Part shown: positions 54,101 through 64,000 of the stretch, piece by piece
Position numbering within the stretch: the first letter of the stretch is position 1
How the letters are laid out: every line of letters begins with the position of its first letter
Made by a program: the position numbers and the translations under genes
Source of the DNA: Achatina immaculata
Taxonomy: Eukaryota > Mollusca > Gastropoda > Stylommatophora > Achatinidae
Assembly (NCBI GenBank): GCA_009760885.1
Contig: CM019699.1
Coordinates: 43,288,268-43,352,267, forward strand
DNA: 64,000 nucleotides
Reading direction: 5' to 3'
Notes under the pieces: generated by a model
The model's input: the letters and a program-made list of their open reading frames with translations, nothing else
Database searches by the model: none
Told to the model about the DNA's origin: nothing

Positions 54101-55079
54101 GGCATTTGATAAGGTGAAACATAATGAAATTAATAAAATGCTTGAAGACATCAATATAGATGGCAAAGACCTGAGGATTGTAAAACATCTATACTGGCAG
54201 CAAGAAGCAGCAGTTCGAGTTGAAAATAGAATAGGAAAATATCAATCTATAAAACAAGGGGTGCGACAAGGATGTGTACTATCTCCAGACCTTTTTTCTC
54301 TGTACAGCGAGAATATTCTAAGAACAATCATCACAGAACCAGGCATAAAAATTGGAGGATACAATATTAACAACCTTCGGTATGCTGACGACACAGTACT
54401 GATAGCTGAGAACCAACAAGACCTGCAAAATCTCTTGGATAAAGTCGCCAAAGAAAGTGAACAGAAAGGCCTTACTGTGAACATCAAAAAGACAGAGACT
54501 ATGGTTATATCTAAGAAACAGAATCCACCAGCATGCAGTATAAAATTAAACGGAACTATTCTAAAGCAGGTGCAGAAATTCAAATACCTTGGAGCAGTAA
54601 TAACTTCAGATGGGAAATGCAGAACAGAAATTAGGAACAGAACAGGCCAAGCAAAGACTGCATTTCAGAGAATGAGAAACATATTATCCAACACATCGTT
54701 ATCAATGAATGTTAGAAAACGAGTCCTAAAATGCTATATTGAACCTATCTTGTTATATGGAAGTGAATCATGGACAATAGGCAGGTCTGCAGAAAAATCA
54801 TTGGAAGCAGCAGAAATGTGGTTTATTAGAAGAATGTTGCGAATCCCCTGGACAGCAAAAATAACTAATGAAGAATGTATGAGAAGAACTGGAGAGACAA
54901 AAAACCTTGTTAGAAAGATAAGAGAGAGACAATGTACTTTCATAGGACATGCAATGAGAAGAGGGGGCATAGAAAATATTATAACAACAGGAAAAATAGA
55001 GGAAGAAGATCAAGAGGAAGACCATAAAAAAAATGATACTGGACGGGATGGTGTGAGAGGAGATCTCCAACTGAACTGA
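51137..55079 (+). pseudogene. LINE B EN-RT ORF, broken
   Basis: EN begins at about 51270 (IATWNVRTLF), with LGMSEVRWTG carrying the catalytic Glu, a stop at 51422, then VQVYAP-like IQVYAPKSE, MGDFNAKVG and GLGERNDRG. At NQI the ORF is split by the nested element (51892-52957). It resumes with DYILINKRF and DCNSDHNPL. The linker runs to about 53600, where a frameshift occurs. RT: KGKATGPDNITIEEI, FIALPKKPGAKE, EQLGFVEGKGTHNAI, motif A only in part ([11 protein letters not shown] region near 54085, frameshifted), [19 protein letters not shown] (54381-54392), VNIKKTETM and the C-terminal [13 protein letters not shown] and GHAMRRGG. Stop, frameshifts and insertion make it non-functional, but the catalytic motifs are still present as codons. 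Confidence 0.9.
51892..52957 (-). mobile_element. 5'-truncated RTE-type LINE nested in B (copy A3)
   Basis: About 1066 bp nearly identical to the 3' third of copy A, in reverse to B. It encodes RT from about WEIMEKMGFPTHL, with YADD (52670-52659), LNAKKTKVM and the GKRKRGRPK block. A frame of 299 codons (52928-52029) is open and the last 40 residues are shifted by small deletions. The 5' end is truncated at TTGTACACAA, inside the RT gene. AACCAGAT at 51884-51891 and 52958-52965 is an 8-bp TSD, with one or two bases shared with the element at the truncated end. The tail is four ATTC units. Confidence 0.93.
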
Positions 55080-55205
55080 TGGCCTGCATGAAGGATCGGG
55101 TACTCTGGAGAAGCATAATAGCCAACGCCAGTCGGCACGGCACCTGATGATGATGATGATACCTGTACAACTATACGCTTGTACATCTGCACATCTGTAC
55201 ACCTA

Positions 55206-56160
55206 ACCAAACAGACTGTGGTCTCTCTCTTAATGTTGACAGATTATCTGTAGTGATCTGGTCAGATAATTTTGTATCATTATTCACCATCTTTTCTAGA
55301 GATTTATCTTCCTTTCTGTAATCTTTCAGTTATAACGCCATATTTGTAGATGTCTGCAATCATTAACATATGAATCCAGGTTAGTAGATGTCTGTAAATG
55401 TTAACATATGGATCTAAGTTTGTACATTTAATTCAAATCTATTATTTGCCCGCGTTTCATACTTTCATCTTTTATGTTTTCAGTTTCTTCTCCTTCTGTA
55501 TTGTCGGCTGTCTTCTTGGCTGTTCACAGAATATTCCCTATTTTTCTGTTATGCACATTACTCCACTGTCTCATATATTATGTCCTGATACAAGATTCTG
55601 AGATACTGGAGATATTCTGATAATATAGTAAAAGGTGAACAAATGAGGTAGTAATTCCAGCAATAAAACTCCCCAAGTTCACGTACAGCGTATCATAATC
55701 GCACGGAGCCATGTTTAACAAAGCAGTCAAAGATTTGGCAGCGGCTCTCACAGAAAACGTTTAGAACTGTACAAAAATGAGGGGAACTTTCTGACTTTGT
55801 ATATTTAAGAGTCTAGATATAATATCATCTAGCACGTCCTACAGTATGGTTTTCTTCACTTCACCAAACATACTTGACGAATCAGTGAACTCAGTAGTGA
55901 AGATTCCTTCTTTGCCAATGACTTGTTCTCGTACCTAACTTACAGCAGAGATTACCCGCCATTTCCTTCCTGCCATCAACAGGCCATGATTTTTTCCCCC
56001 TGATTTAGCCAGTATGGCTGAGTGGGTAGATGTCTCTCTAGCTATTACAGTGTTTCATGTTTCCTTTGATCTTTTTTCATATAGGTATTATGTTGGTTCT
56101 CTGCCACTTTCATGGGGCGTTATGACGATATCTGAAACTAATAACCCATGATAGTACACA
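55206..56160. other. unassigned, no gene seen
   Basis: AT-rich sequence. A stretch near 56018-56045 (AGTATGGCTGAGTGGGTAGA) resembles a tRNA-type A box and could be a SINE head, but no B box follows. Confidence 0.4.
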
Positions 56161-56164
56161 GCGG

Positions 56165-56545
56165 ATATGGGCAGACAAACTAGGGAAACTAAACCACGAC
56201 TTGGGCAGACAAACTAGGGAAACTAAACCACGACTTGGGCAGACAAACTAGGGAAACTAAATCACGACTTGGGCAGACAAACTAGGGAAACTAAATCACG
56301 ACTTGGGCAGACAAACTAGGGAAACTAAACCACGACTTAGGCAGACAAACTAGGAAAACTAAACCACGACTTGGGCAGACAAACTAGGGAAACCAAACCA
56401 CGACTTGGGCAGACAAACTAGGGAAACTAAACCACGACTTGGGCAGACAAACTAGGGAAACTAAACCACGACTTGGGCAGACAAACTAGGGAAACTAAAC
56501 CACGACTTGGGCAGACAAACTAGGGAAACTAAACCACGACATCAA
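56165..56545. repeat. minisatellite, 34-bp unit
   Basis: About 11 nearly identical copies of a unit containing ACTTGGGCAGACAAACTAGG. Confidence 0.97.
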
Positions 56546-56611
56546 ACTGTTAGGATGAGTTTATTTGGACTAGAAGAAGACAAATGAAAAGATAAGCCTA
56601 TGACATAGCTT

Positions 56612-56613
56612 TC

Positions 56614-56654
<41 letters not shown>

Positions 56655-56696
56655 CTACTACTACTACTGCTACTACTACTACTACTACTACTACTG

Positions 56697-56756
<60 letters not shown>

Positions 56757-56880
56757 TTACTTATACTACTAATAATAATAATAGTAATAAAAATAATACT
56801 GTTAGCATAAACATCACTACCACTATCATTATCATTGCTACTACTACTACTACCACTACTACCACCACTAATATCACTAT

Positions 56881-56914
<34 letters not shown>

Positions 56915-56986
56915 GGTACTTCTTCTGCTGCTATATATACTACTACGATTTACATAATTATTGCAACAACAACAACAACAACAACA

Positions 56987-57041
<55 letters not shown>

Positions 57042-57060
57042 TTACTACAATAACATAAAA
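56612..57060. repeat. compound trinucleotide microsatellite
   Basis: (CAA)n then (CTA)n, interrupted, then (CAA)n and (CTA)n again. The order CAA-CTA is repeated twice, suggesting duplication of the compound tract. Confidence 0.97.
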
Positions 57061-57084
57061 ACCTCTGGTAACTACTACTACAGT

Positions 57085-57845
57085 AACTCAATTAATCAAT
57101 CAACTGCCGTGCGGCGTAGGCGATCATTTCTCTCCACAATTCCCTGTCTTTAGACTTGATTATGAGATCCGCCGGTGACTTTCTTCCTAGCCACACTGAC
57201 AGCCCATCCAGTAACTTCTCTCTCTATCTTCCTCTGTCTCTTCTTCCTTCAGTTTTTCCAGATGCCACAATGTGTTCCAATTTTCCTCCTCTCAGAAAAT
57301 GTCCTATAAATCTCGCTTGTCTGCCTCTGATTTTGCTGTAATTTACCTATTAACTCCAGACTCTTAAGACGTCTTCGTTGGTTTACTTAGCTGTCCATGG
57401 TATCTTCAACATCCTTCTTCTTATGAACCACATTTCCGTGGCCTCCATTTCTTGTTGTATTCTCTTATTCATGGACCATGCTTCACGTCCATAAAATAAA
57501 ATTGGCTCGATGTAACATTTAAGTACTCGGAATCTTGTTTCCATTGACATGGATCTGTTGCGCAAGATGTTTCTCATTTTCTAGAAGGCTGACTTGGCCT
57601 GAGCACATCTACTTTTTATTTCGTTGTGACATTTCCCATCAGCTGTTATAATTGTTCCTAAGTACTTGAATTTATCAACTTGTTTCAGTTCTGTGCCATT
57701 GATGGTAATGCTACTTTTTGGTGGTATTCTTTTCTTTGAGATGACCATCACTTCAGTCTTCTTTTTATTCAGGCTGAGATCTTTAATTTTACTTTCACGA
57801 ACCACGATGTACAGAAGAGCCTGTAGCTCCCCTTCACTTTTAGCA
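57085..57845 (-). mobile_element. RTE-type LINE, 3' fragment (copy F)
   Basis: On the minus strand: LSLNKKKTEVMVISKKRIPP, KYLGTIITADGKC, a shift, then MRNILRNRSMSM, CYIEPILFYGREAWS, MWFIRRRMLKIPW, ARFIGHFLRGGK and GRRDRGR, ending with a GGCAGTTGATTGATT tail. It is related to family B but a different subfamily. It is 5'-truncated inside RT, after YADD. AGTAACT occurs on both sides (57075-57090 region and about 57848), within a repeat array that continues to the right, so the insertion went into that array. Confidence 0.88.
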
Positions 57846-58105
57846 ATTAGTAACTACTATTACAGTAACTACTACTACAGTAACTACTATTACAGTAACT
57901 ACTACTACAGTAACTACTATTACAGTAACTACTACTACTACAGTAACTACTACTACAGTAACTACTACTACAGTACCTACTACTACAGTAACTACTACTA
58001 CAGTACCTACTATTACAGTAACTACTACTACAGTAACTACTGCTACAGTAACTACTACTACAGTAACTACTACTACAGTAACTACTACTACAGTAACTAC
58101 TTGTG
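57846..58105. repeat. minisatellite, 15-bp unit AGTAACTACTACTAC
   Basis: About 17 copies with ATTAC and CCTAC variants. A few units also lie left of LINE F (57070-57085). Confidence 0.95.
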
Positions 58106-58154
58106 GAACTAGCATTACAACTACTTCTGCTACCATTATGTCACTCTGAAATGT

Positions 58155-58300
58155 AAACAACAAGTTGTAATTTGCCAAAAGTTCTATAAACTTCAACAAT
58201 TTGTAATGCGCTAAATGTTTCATAAATTTCAACAAGTTGTAATGTGCTAAAAGTTCCACAAACTTCAACAAGTTGTAATTTGCCAAAAGTTCTATAAATT
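58155..58300. repeat. repeat, about 50-bp unit
   Basis: Three imperfect copies of CAAGTTGTAATTTGCCAAAA and AACTTCAACAA. Confidence 0.85.
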
Positions 58301-58329
58301 GATATGGTTGTTGATAACATCTACTTCAC

Positions 58330-58565
58330 TTCGACATGATCATGATTCTGTCACACTCAAACATCGGTATCATGATTTGTCACATTCATAAAATCTGATC
58401 ATGACTGTATGACACTCATAAACAGTGATACTGGCTTTGTCACACACACAGAGCACAGCTACAGTTTTGTCACGCTTATGATTATGATTTTGTCACAGTT
58501 ATACACCATGATCATGGTTTTGTCACACTTACACAGCATGAGCATGATTTGTCACACTGCCAGCT
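58330..58565. repeat. degenerate repeat, about 36-bp unit
   Basis: Copies of CATGATCATGATTTTGTCAC with variable filler. A matching stretch (CACGGTCATGATTGTGTCAC) lies at 60721-60740, right of LINE G. Confidence 0.75.
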
Positions 58566-58689
58566 CTTACATCACACTCTTCAAAAAGAAGTTGTGTTCA
58601 GGTGAGAGTGCTGGAACAAAGAAGTTGTACTCAGGTGTGTGTGCTGGAACAAGGGAGTGAACTGACAGGGAAGAAAAACAAAAACCAAC

Positions 58690-58975
58690 AAAAATTACTC
58701 ACAACAAAAGTTACTTACAACAAAAGTTACTTAAACCAGAAGTTACTTACAACAAAAGTTACTTATAACAAAAGTTACTTAAAGCAGAAGTTACTTACAA
58801 CAAAAGTTACTTAAAGCAAAAGTTACTTAAAGCAGAAGTTACTTACAACAAAAGTTACTTAAAGCAAAAGTTACTTACAACAAAAGTTACTTATAACAAA
58901 AGTTACTTATAACAAAAGTTACTTATAACAAAAGTTACTTACAACAAAAGTTACTCATGCTAAAAGTTACTTGAA
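58690..58975. repeat. minisatellite, 16-bp unit
   Basis: About 18 copies of TTACTTACAACAAAAG with AAAGCA and TAACA variants. Confidence 0.95.
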
Positions 58976-59109
58976 GTCAAATAATGGAGAATGTTAATGG
59001 GAAAGGTGGACAGGAGGCATCAATGTACTACGGTTTAGAGAAAGACTAGACCTAATTTCAAATTTAGACAACTGTGATTGACCATCAGTACTAGAAGAGG
59101 AAGTCTTAG

Positions 59110-59215
59110 ATGTCATTAAGCATATGAAAAGAGGGGAAGTGACGGGCTCTGAGAAAGTTTTAGATATCATTAAGCATATGAAATGAGGGGAAGTGACGGG
59201 CTCTGATAAAAGATC
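59110..59215 (+). repeat. two tandem copies of about 57 bp in LINE G
   Basis: TCATTAAGCATATGAAAAGA and GTGACGGGCTCTGA occur twice in direct succession. This is the LINE segment corresponding to DAIKQMKKGKATGPD in B. Confidence 0.85.
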
Positions 59216-59364
59216 TGTTGAAGATTAGAAGGCTTTGATGAATTTTGTGTAAAAGTAATAACAAAACAAAACTGTTGACGGACATCTACAATATCTAGGT
59301 ATAATTAACTGATAAAATCAACTTTCTTAGCTTTTTCATAGAAGTCTGGAGTCAAAGAAGGCTT

Positions 59365-59520
59365 CAGAACAATAAGACTTCTATGTCATAGAACAATAAA
59401 ACGTCCATGTCATGGAACAATAAGACTTCCATGTCTTGTCTTGCAATAATAAGACTTTCATGTCATAGAACAATAAAACTTCCATGTCATAGAACAATTA
59501 GACGTTCATGTCATGGAAAA
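59365..59520 (+). repeat. 24-bp array in RT motif region of LINE G
   Basis: Six imperfect copies of AACAATAAGACTTCCATGTC. The first reads FRTIRLLCH, matching HRTISLSCH of B; the others are extra copies of those eight codons. Confidence 0.85.
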
Positions 59521-60789
59521 CAACTGTTGTTGATAATTATTATGAGGAGAAGTAGGCACAGAATAAACATGGAAACATGATATAAGCAATGTGGATTTGT
59601 ACTAGGAAAAGAAACACATAATGCCACATCTAGGAGAACTCTAACAGAGAGAACTTTAAAGAAGGACTTATTTGTATGCTTCATTGATTATAGCAAGATG
59701 TTTGATAAAGTAAAACATAAAGATATCACGAAAATCTTAGAGGGTGTAAATATTAATAACAAATATCAGAAAATTTAAAAAAAAACACAAATTGGAATGA
59801 AGAATCAACCACCAAGGTAGAAAATATGACAGGCAAATATCAAACAATAAAACAAGGAGTTAGATGTCTCCTCATCAGATTTGTTCTCACTGAAAATGTC
59901 ATGAAAGGTACAAAACAAAGAAAGAAAACCCACAGGAATTCTAGCAGGAGTTATAACATGAACAAGCTACAGCGTGTAGATGAAACTGTTAACCAAAAAC
60001 TAAAAAGGAGTGACAGAAAGTGAAAAGAATGGACTCTCCATAAACGTCCATAAAACAGAAACAATGATCATATCAAGAAAGTAAAGCTCATCTAAATGCA
60101 ACGTTAAGATACGAGGAACAACCTTGAGACAAGTGCATACATTCAAATATTTGGGCACTCCAGTAACTTCATATGGGACCTACAAGTCTGATATCAACAA
60201 CAGAATATACCAAGCCAAAACAGCTTTCAAACAAATGAGGAACATCGTGCGCAGTGCATTTCCGTCAGTATATATCCGAAGAGGTCTAAAATGCTACATT
60301 GAGCCTTTACTACTATATGAAAGTGAGTCACATACAACCAAGAGATCGCTAGAGGCAAAGGAGATGTGGCTTCTTAGAAGAATATTAAGAATACGGTGGA
60401 CGGGCAAGATGAAAAACAGGGAATGTCTGGACAAAAGCGAGTGTAGAAAGGAACCTAATTAAATCCATACGAAAACGACAGCCATCATTCACTGGCCATT
60501 TAATACGAAGGGGAGGGCTTGAAAACATCGTAACAACAGGAAAGATAAATGGCAAGAGAGGCAGGGGAAGGCGAAGATAAACACAAATCATGGACAGCCT
60601 AGCGCGTTGGCACAGCCAAAAGTCACCAACTTGAGCTGATGGAAAATATCAAGATCGAGATATGTGGAGAAACACGATTCCCAGCGTCTGTCAGTTCAAG
60701 ACATGATGGTGATGATGCAGCACGGTCATGATTGTGTCACACGTAGACACAAGTAACAGACTGACAGAAAGACTTGAGTCCTGGCGGCA

Positions 60790-61012
60790 GGTGAAAGTAA
60801 CAAGTCAAAGCAAGAAGGTGAAAGTAACAAGTGAAAACAAGAAGGTGAAAGAAACAGGTGAAAGTAACAAGTCAAAGCAAGAAGGTGAAAGTAACAAGTG
60901 AAAACAAGAAGATGAAAGAAACAGGTGAAAGTAACAGGTGAAAGTAACAGTGAAAATAACAGGTGAAAGTGTCAAGTGAAAGTAACAGGTGAAAGTAACA
61001 GGTGAAATAGAC
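60790..61012. repeat. degenerate repeat of AGGTGAAAGTAAC units
   Basis: Imperfect 13-28 bp units such as GTGAAAGTAACAAGTCAAAG. Confidence 0.85.
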
Positions 61013-61102
61013 AGAGGCAAAAAGCTGGTGGCCAGAGAACGCTGTCTCGTGCTTCCAAGTTTTTGATGACCTTGAACTAAATGCAAAAACGGGTTTTCTG
61101 AC

Positions 61103-61302
61103 ATAAACAAGCCAAGGGTAACATAAACAAGCCAAGGGTAACATAAACAAGCCAAGGGTAACATAAAAAAGCCAAGGGTAACATAAACAAGCCAAGGGTA
61201 ACATAAACAAGCCAAGGGTAACATAAACAAGCCAAGGGTAACATAAACAAGCCAAGGGTAATATAAACAAGCCAAGGGTAACATAAACAAGCTAAGGGTA
61301 AA
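61103..61302. repeat. minisatellite, 20-bp unit
   Basis: Ten copies of ACATAAACAAGCCAAGGGTA, almost perfect. Confidence 0.97.
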
Positions 61303-61395
61303 TAAGTAGTTATAAGTAGTGCATTTGACTTGTTTTCACAGTGTGAGAGTATAATATAGGATATAATGAGGGGAATCACATAATACTGAAATAAG

Positions 61396-61400
<5 letters not shown>

Positions 61401-61448
<48 letters not shown>
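61401..61448. repeat. (TA)n(GA)n microsatellite
   Basis: A TA run of about 16 units followed by GA units. Confidence 0.97.
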
Positions 61449-61454
61449 GGTTAA

Positions 61455-61615
61455 TGGGTGGACTGATTGATAAGAAAGTCAATGATTGAATTGACTGGTA
61501 AGATTAGAGAAAGTTAATGAATGGACTGACTGGTATGATTAAAGAAAGTTAATGAATGGACTGACTGGTAAGATTAGATAAAGTTAACGGGTGGAATGAT
61601 TGGTAAGATTAGAGA
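61455..61615. repeat. degenerate repeat, about 35-50 bp unit
   Basis: Copies of AATGGACTGACTGGTAAGAT and AGAGAAAGTTAATG, with variable spacing. Confidence 0.8.
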
Positions 61616-61810
61616 GAAAGTAGATGATTTGTTTGAAGGTCAGTTAAGAAAAAAGTAGATAATTTAGATTGAATGATCAGGTTAGAAGAAGGTAGATGAT
61701 TTGTTTGAAGGTCAGTTAAGAAAAAAGTAGATAATTTAGATTGAATGATCAGGTTAGAAGAAGGTAGATGATTTGTTTGAAGGTCAGTTAAGAAAAAAGT
61801 AGATAATTTA
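61616..61810. repeat. minisatellite, 72-bp unit, left of LINE B3
   Basis: Nearly three copies of a unit containing GATGATTTGTTTGAAGGTCA and AGATAATTTAGATTGAATGA. It resumes at 62779 after LINE B3. Confidence 0.93.
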
Positions 61811-62778
61811 ACAAGAAGCAGCAATTCCAGTTGAAAATAGAACTAGAAAATATCAACCTAAAAAACAAGGGGTGCGACAAGGATGTGTACTATCTCCAGA
61901 CCTTTTTTCTCTGTATAGCGAGAATATTCTAAGAACAGTCATCACAGAACCAGGCATAAAAATTGGAAGATACAATATTAACAACCTTCGGTATGCTGAC
62001 GACACAGTACTGTTAGTTGAGAACCAACAAGACCTGCATAATCTCTTGGATGAAGTGGCTAAAGAAAGTGAACAGAAAGGCCTTACTTTGAACATCAAAA
62101 AGACAGAGAATATGGTTATATCTAAGAAACAGAATCCACCAGCATGCAGTATAAAATTAAATGGAACTATTCTAAAGCAGGTGCAGAAATTCAAATACCT
62201 TGGAGCAGTAATAACTTCAGATGGGAAATGCAGAACAGAAATTAGGAACAGAATAGGCCAAGCAAAGACTGCATTCAGAGAATGAGAAACATATTATCCA
62301 ACACATCCTTATCAATGAATGTTAGAAAACAATTCCTAAAATGCTATATTGAACCTGTCTTGTTATATGGAAGTGAATCATGGACAATAGGCAAGTCTGC
62401 ACATAAATCATTGAAGCAGCAGAAATGTGGTTTATTAGAAGAGTGTTGCGAATCCCCTGGACAGCAAAAATAACTAATGAAGAATGTATGAGAAGAACTG
62501 GAGAGACAAAAAATCTTGTCAAAAAATAAGAGAGAGACAATGTACTTTCATATGACATGCAATGAGAAGAGGGGGCATTGAAAATATTATAACAACAGGA
62601 AAAATAGAGGAAGAAGATCAAGAGGAAGACCAAAAAAAAAATGATACTGGACAGGATGGTGTGAGAGGAGATCTCTAACTGACTTATGGCCTGTACTCTG
62701 GAGAAGCATAATAGCCAACGCCAGTCGGCACGGCACCTGATGATGCTGATGATAATGATGATGATGATGATGATGATG
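61811..62778 (+). mobile_element. RTE-type LINE, 3' fragment (copy B3)
   Basis: 5'-truncated copy of family B. It carries RT from QEAAIPVENRTRKYQ onward: [14 protein letters not shown] (137-codon open stretch 61872-62285), YADD (61992-62003), LNIKKTENM and [14 protein letters not shown] one-base change of frame at about 62280 is followed by [23 protein letters not shown] and a degraded C-terminus. It ends CACGGCACCTGATGATG with a longer (GATGAT)n tail. AGATAATTTA lies directly outside both ends (61801-61810 and 62779-62788), a 10-bp TSD. DNA similarity to B over the shared part is high. Confidence 0.92.
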
Positions 62779-62895
62779 AGATAATTTAGATTGAATGATC
62801 AGTTTAGAAGAAAGTAGATGATTTGGCTGACATGTCACGTTAGGAAAAGTTGATGAGATCTATTTTCTGTTCTAGTAATGGAAGCCGCTTGCAAG
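62779..62895. repeat. remainder of the 72-bp array
   Basis: One more diverged unit (AGATAATTTAGATTGAATGA, GATGATTTGGCTG) after the LINE, then transition to the 15-bp array. Confidence 0.8.
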
Positions 62896-62924
62896 AAAGA
62901 TGCCTGTAAAAAAGATATCTGCAA

Positions 62925-63895
62925 GTAAATTATCTGAAAGAAAGACACCTACAAGGAAGACGCCTACAAGGAAGACACCTACAAGAAAGACACCTACAAG
63001 AAAGACACCTACAACAAAGACATTTACAAGAAAGACACCTACAACAAAGACACCTACAAGAAAGACGCCTACAACAAAGACACCTACAAGGAAGATACCT
63101 ACAAGAAACACACCTACAACAAAGACACCTACAACAAAGACATTTACAAGAAAGACACCTACAACAAAGACACCTACAAGAAAGACGCCTACAACAAAGA
63201 CACCTACAAGGAAGATACCTACAAGAAACACACCTACAACAAAGACAGCTACAAGAAAGACGCCTATAAAAAAGACGCCTACAAGGAAAACACCTACAAG
63301 GAAGACACTTACAAGAAAGACACCTACAACAAAGACACCTACAACAAAGACACCTACAAGAAAGACACCTACAAGAAAGACACCTACAACAAAGACACCT
63401 ACAACAAAGACACCTACAACAAAGACGCCTATAACAAAGACACCTACAAGAAAGACACCTACAAGAAAGACGCCTACAACAAAGACACCTACAAGAAAGA
63501 CACCTACAACAAAGACACCTACAAGAAAGACACCTACAAGAAAGACACCTACAACAACGACACCTTCAACAAAGACACCTACAACAAAGACGCCTACAAC
63601 AAAGAAACCTACAAGAAAGACACCTACAACAAAGAGACCTACAACAAAGACACCTACAACAAAGACACCTACAAGAAAGACGCCTACAACAAAGAAACCT
63701 ACAAGAAAGACACCTACAACAAAGAAACCCACAATAAAGACACCTACAAGAAAGGCACCTACAACAAAGAAAGCTACAAGAAAGACGCCTATAAAAAAGA
63801 CACCTACAAGAAAGACACCTGCAAGAAAGACGCCTTCAAGAAAAACACCTACAAGAAAGACACCTAACTGAAAAACACCTACAAGAAAGATGTGT
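62925..63895. repeat. minisatellite, 15-bp unit (AAGAAAGACACCTAC)
   Basis: About 64 copies, alternating ACAAGAAAGACACCT and ACAACAAAGACACCT. The five-codon period leaves a plus-strand frame of 323 codons (62900-63871, repeated KTPTR/KTPTT) and a minus-strand frame of 354 codons (repeated VGVFL) open. A 120-bp higher-order duplicate is visible (63010-63120 and 63130-63240). I see no promoter, signal peptide or non-repeat domain that would argue for a gene, though an expressed Thr-Pro-Lys repeat protein cannot be excluded. Confidence 0.93.
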
Positions 63896-63925
63896 GATTC
63901 TGCGGGTACGCTGCTTGATTGATTG

Positions 63926-64000
63926 CAAGGTGTCACAATACCTTAGTGAAGTGTCACAATACCTTAGTGAAGTGTCACAATACCTTAGTGAAGTGTCACA
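63926..64000. repeat. minisatellite, 21-bp unit, cut by window end
   Basis: Three copies and a part of GTGTCACAATACCTTAGTGA. Confidence 0.93.

Larger units (their letters stand above)
50787..55158 (+). mobile_element. near-complete RTE-type LINE (copy B)
   Basis: About 3.3 kb once the nested insertion is removed. A GC-richer 5' untranslated region (50787-51136, starting near GTAAAGCTGGGGCAACCATC) precedes EN, RT and a C-terminal region, ending CACGGCACCTGATGATGATG. ATACCTGTACA lies directly outside both ends (50776-50786 and 55159-55169), a candidate 11-bp TSD, although the flank is itself repetitive. B2 (4197) and B3 (61811) are 3' fragments of the same family. Confidence 0.88.
58980..60715 (+). 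pseudogene. decayed RTE-type LINE (copy G)
   Basis: Relative of family B, badly degraded. It opens in the linker (near ENVNGKGGQE, then a CDXPSVLEEEVLDVIK-like segment at 59070-59125). RT remnants follow: GFRTIRLLCH (about 59357), CGFVLGKETHNAT (about 59595), CFIDYSKMFDKVKHK (motif A, about 59675) and YQTIKQGVR. YADD is no longer readable. The C-terminal part (60124-60462) is open: TFKYLGTPVTSYGT, CYIEPLLLYESES, MWLLRRILRIRWT, then a shifted GRRGRGRR-like end. Three small tandem expansions or duplications lie inside. The tail, near 60700, is GATGGTGATGATG. Confidence 0.82.

Noticed and set aside
56018..56045. SINE or tRNA head (GGCTGAGTGGGTAGA)
   Set aside because: Only an A-box-like match; no B box or TSD was found nearby.
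56612..57091. 159-codon poly-Ser/poly-Cys minus-strand frame
   Set aside because: Translation of a compound CAA/CTA microsatellite.
62872..63936. 354-codon minus-strand hydrophobic frame (VGVFLVGVF)
   Set aside because: Antisense by-product of the 15-bp array; the opposite strand is open too, as expected from a stop-free triplet-phase unit.

Overview
Kind of DNA. This window is repeat-dense, non-coding animal DNA, and I found no host protein-coding gene in it. The retrotransposons belong to animal clades: RTE-type and I/Jockey-type LINEs with an apurinic-like endonuclease (EN) and reverse transcriptase (RT). There is also a mariner transposase remnant, a tRNA-derived SINE, and a dispersed element with a hammerhead-like hairpin of the sort found in Penelope-like elements and retrozymes. 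Together with the very high minisatellite load this suggests an invertebrate, most likely a mollusc or another lophotrochozoan. That is an inference from repeat style only.

Layout. 1-8.9 kb: a chain of minisatellites (40, 46, 29, 14, 15, 32 and 52 bp units), a 3' LINE fragment at 4.2-4.7 kb, and small dispersed repeats. 9-18.9 kb: purine-rich tracts, 39/36-bp arrays and 12/22-bp arrays, with three large tandem duplications (about 0.9, 1.46 and 1.51 kb). 18.9-25 kb: two decayed copies of one LINE family (C1, C2), a hammerhead-like element and a second copy of a dispersed block first seen at 15.5 kb. 25-27.4 kb: mostly unassigned. 27.5-30.9 kb: a full-length RTE-type LINE (A) on the minus strand with one uninterrupted 1036-residue ORF and a 13-bp candidate target-site duplication (TSD), sitting in a trinucleotide microsatellite. 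31-35.7 kb: the rest of that microsatellite, a mariner remnant, small arrays and unassigned DNA. 35.7-45.7 kb: an I/Jockey-type LINE (D, plus strand) abutting another one (E, minus strand). E is greatly expanded because several short pieces of its own ORF have become tandem arrays. 45.7-50.8 kb: a 31-bp array, a decayed RTE copy (A2), and a long inverted-repeat element carrying a LINE fragment and a SINE. 50.8-55.2 kb: a near-complete RTE-type element (B) interrupted by a 5'-truncated copy of family A. 55.2-64 kb: further arrays, three more decayed RTE fragments (F, G, B3) and a 15-bp array that stays open for 323 codons.

How the parts relate. LINE copies A, B, B2, B3 and F all sit inside tandem arrays, several with recognisable TSDs. 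In the other direction, at least ten short arrays are made of LINE coding sequence: the EN QET motif, RT motif A, the RT GCVLSP motif, and linker segments. The most interesting reading of the window is this two-way traffic, with arrays receiving LINEs and LINE ORFs seeding new arrays. A sober alternative for the largest duplications is assembly error, because several second copies differ from the first mainly by single-base deletions.
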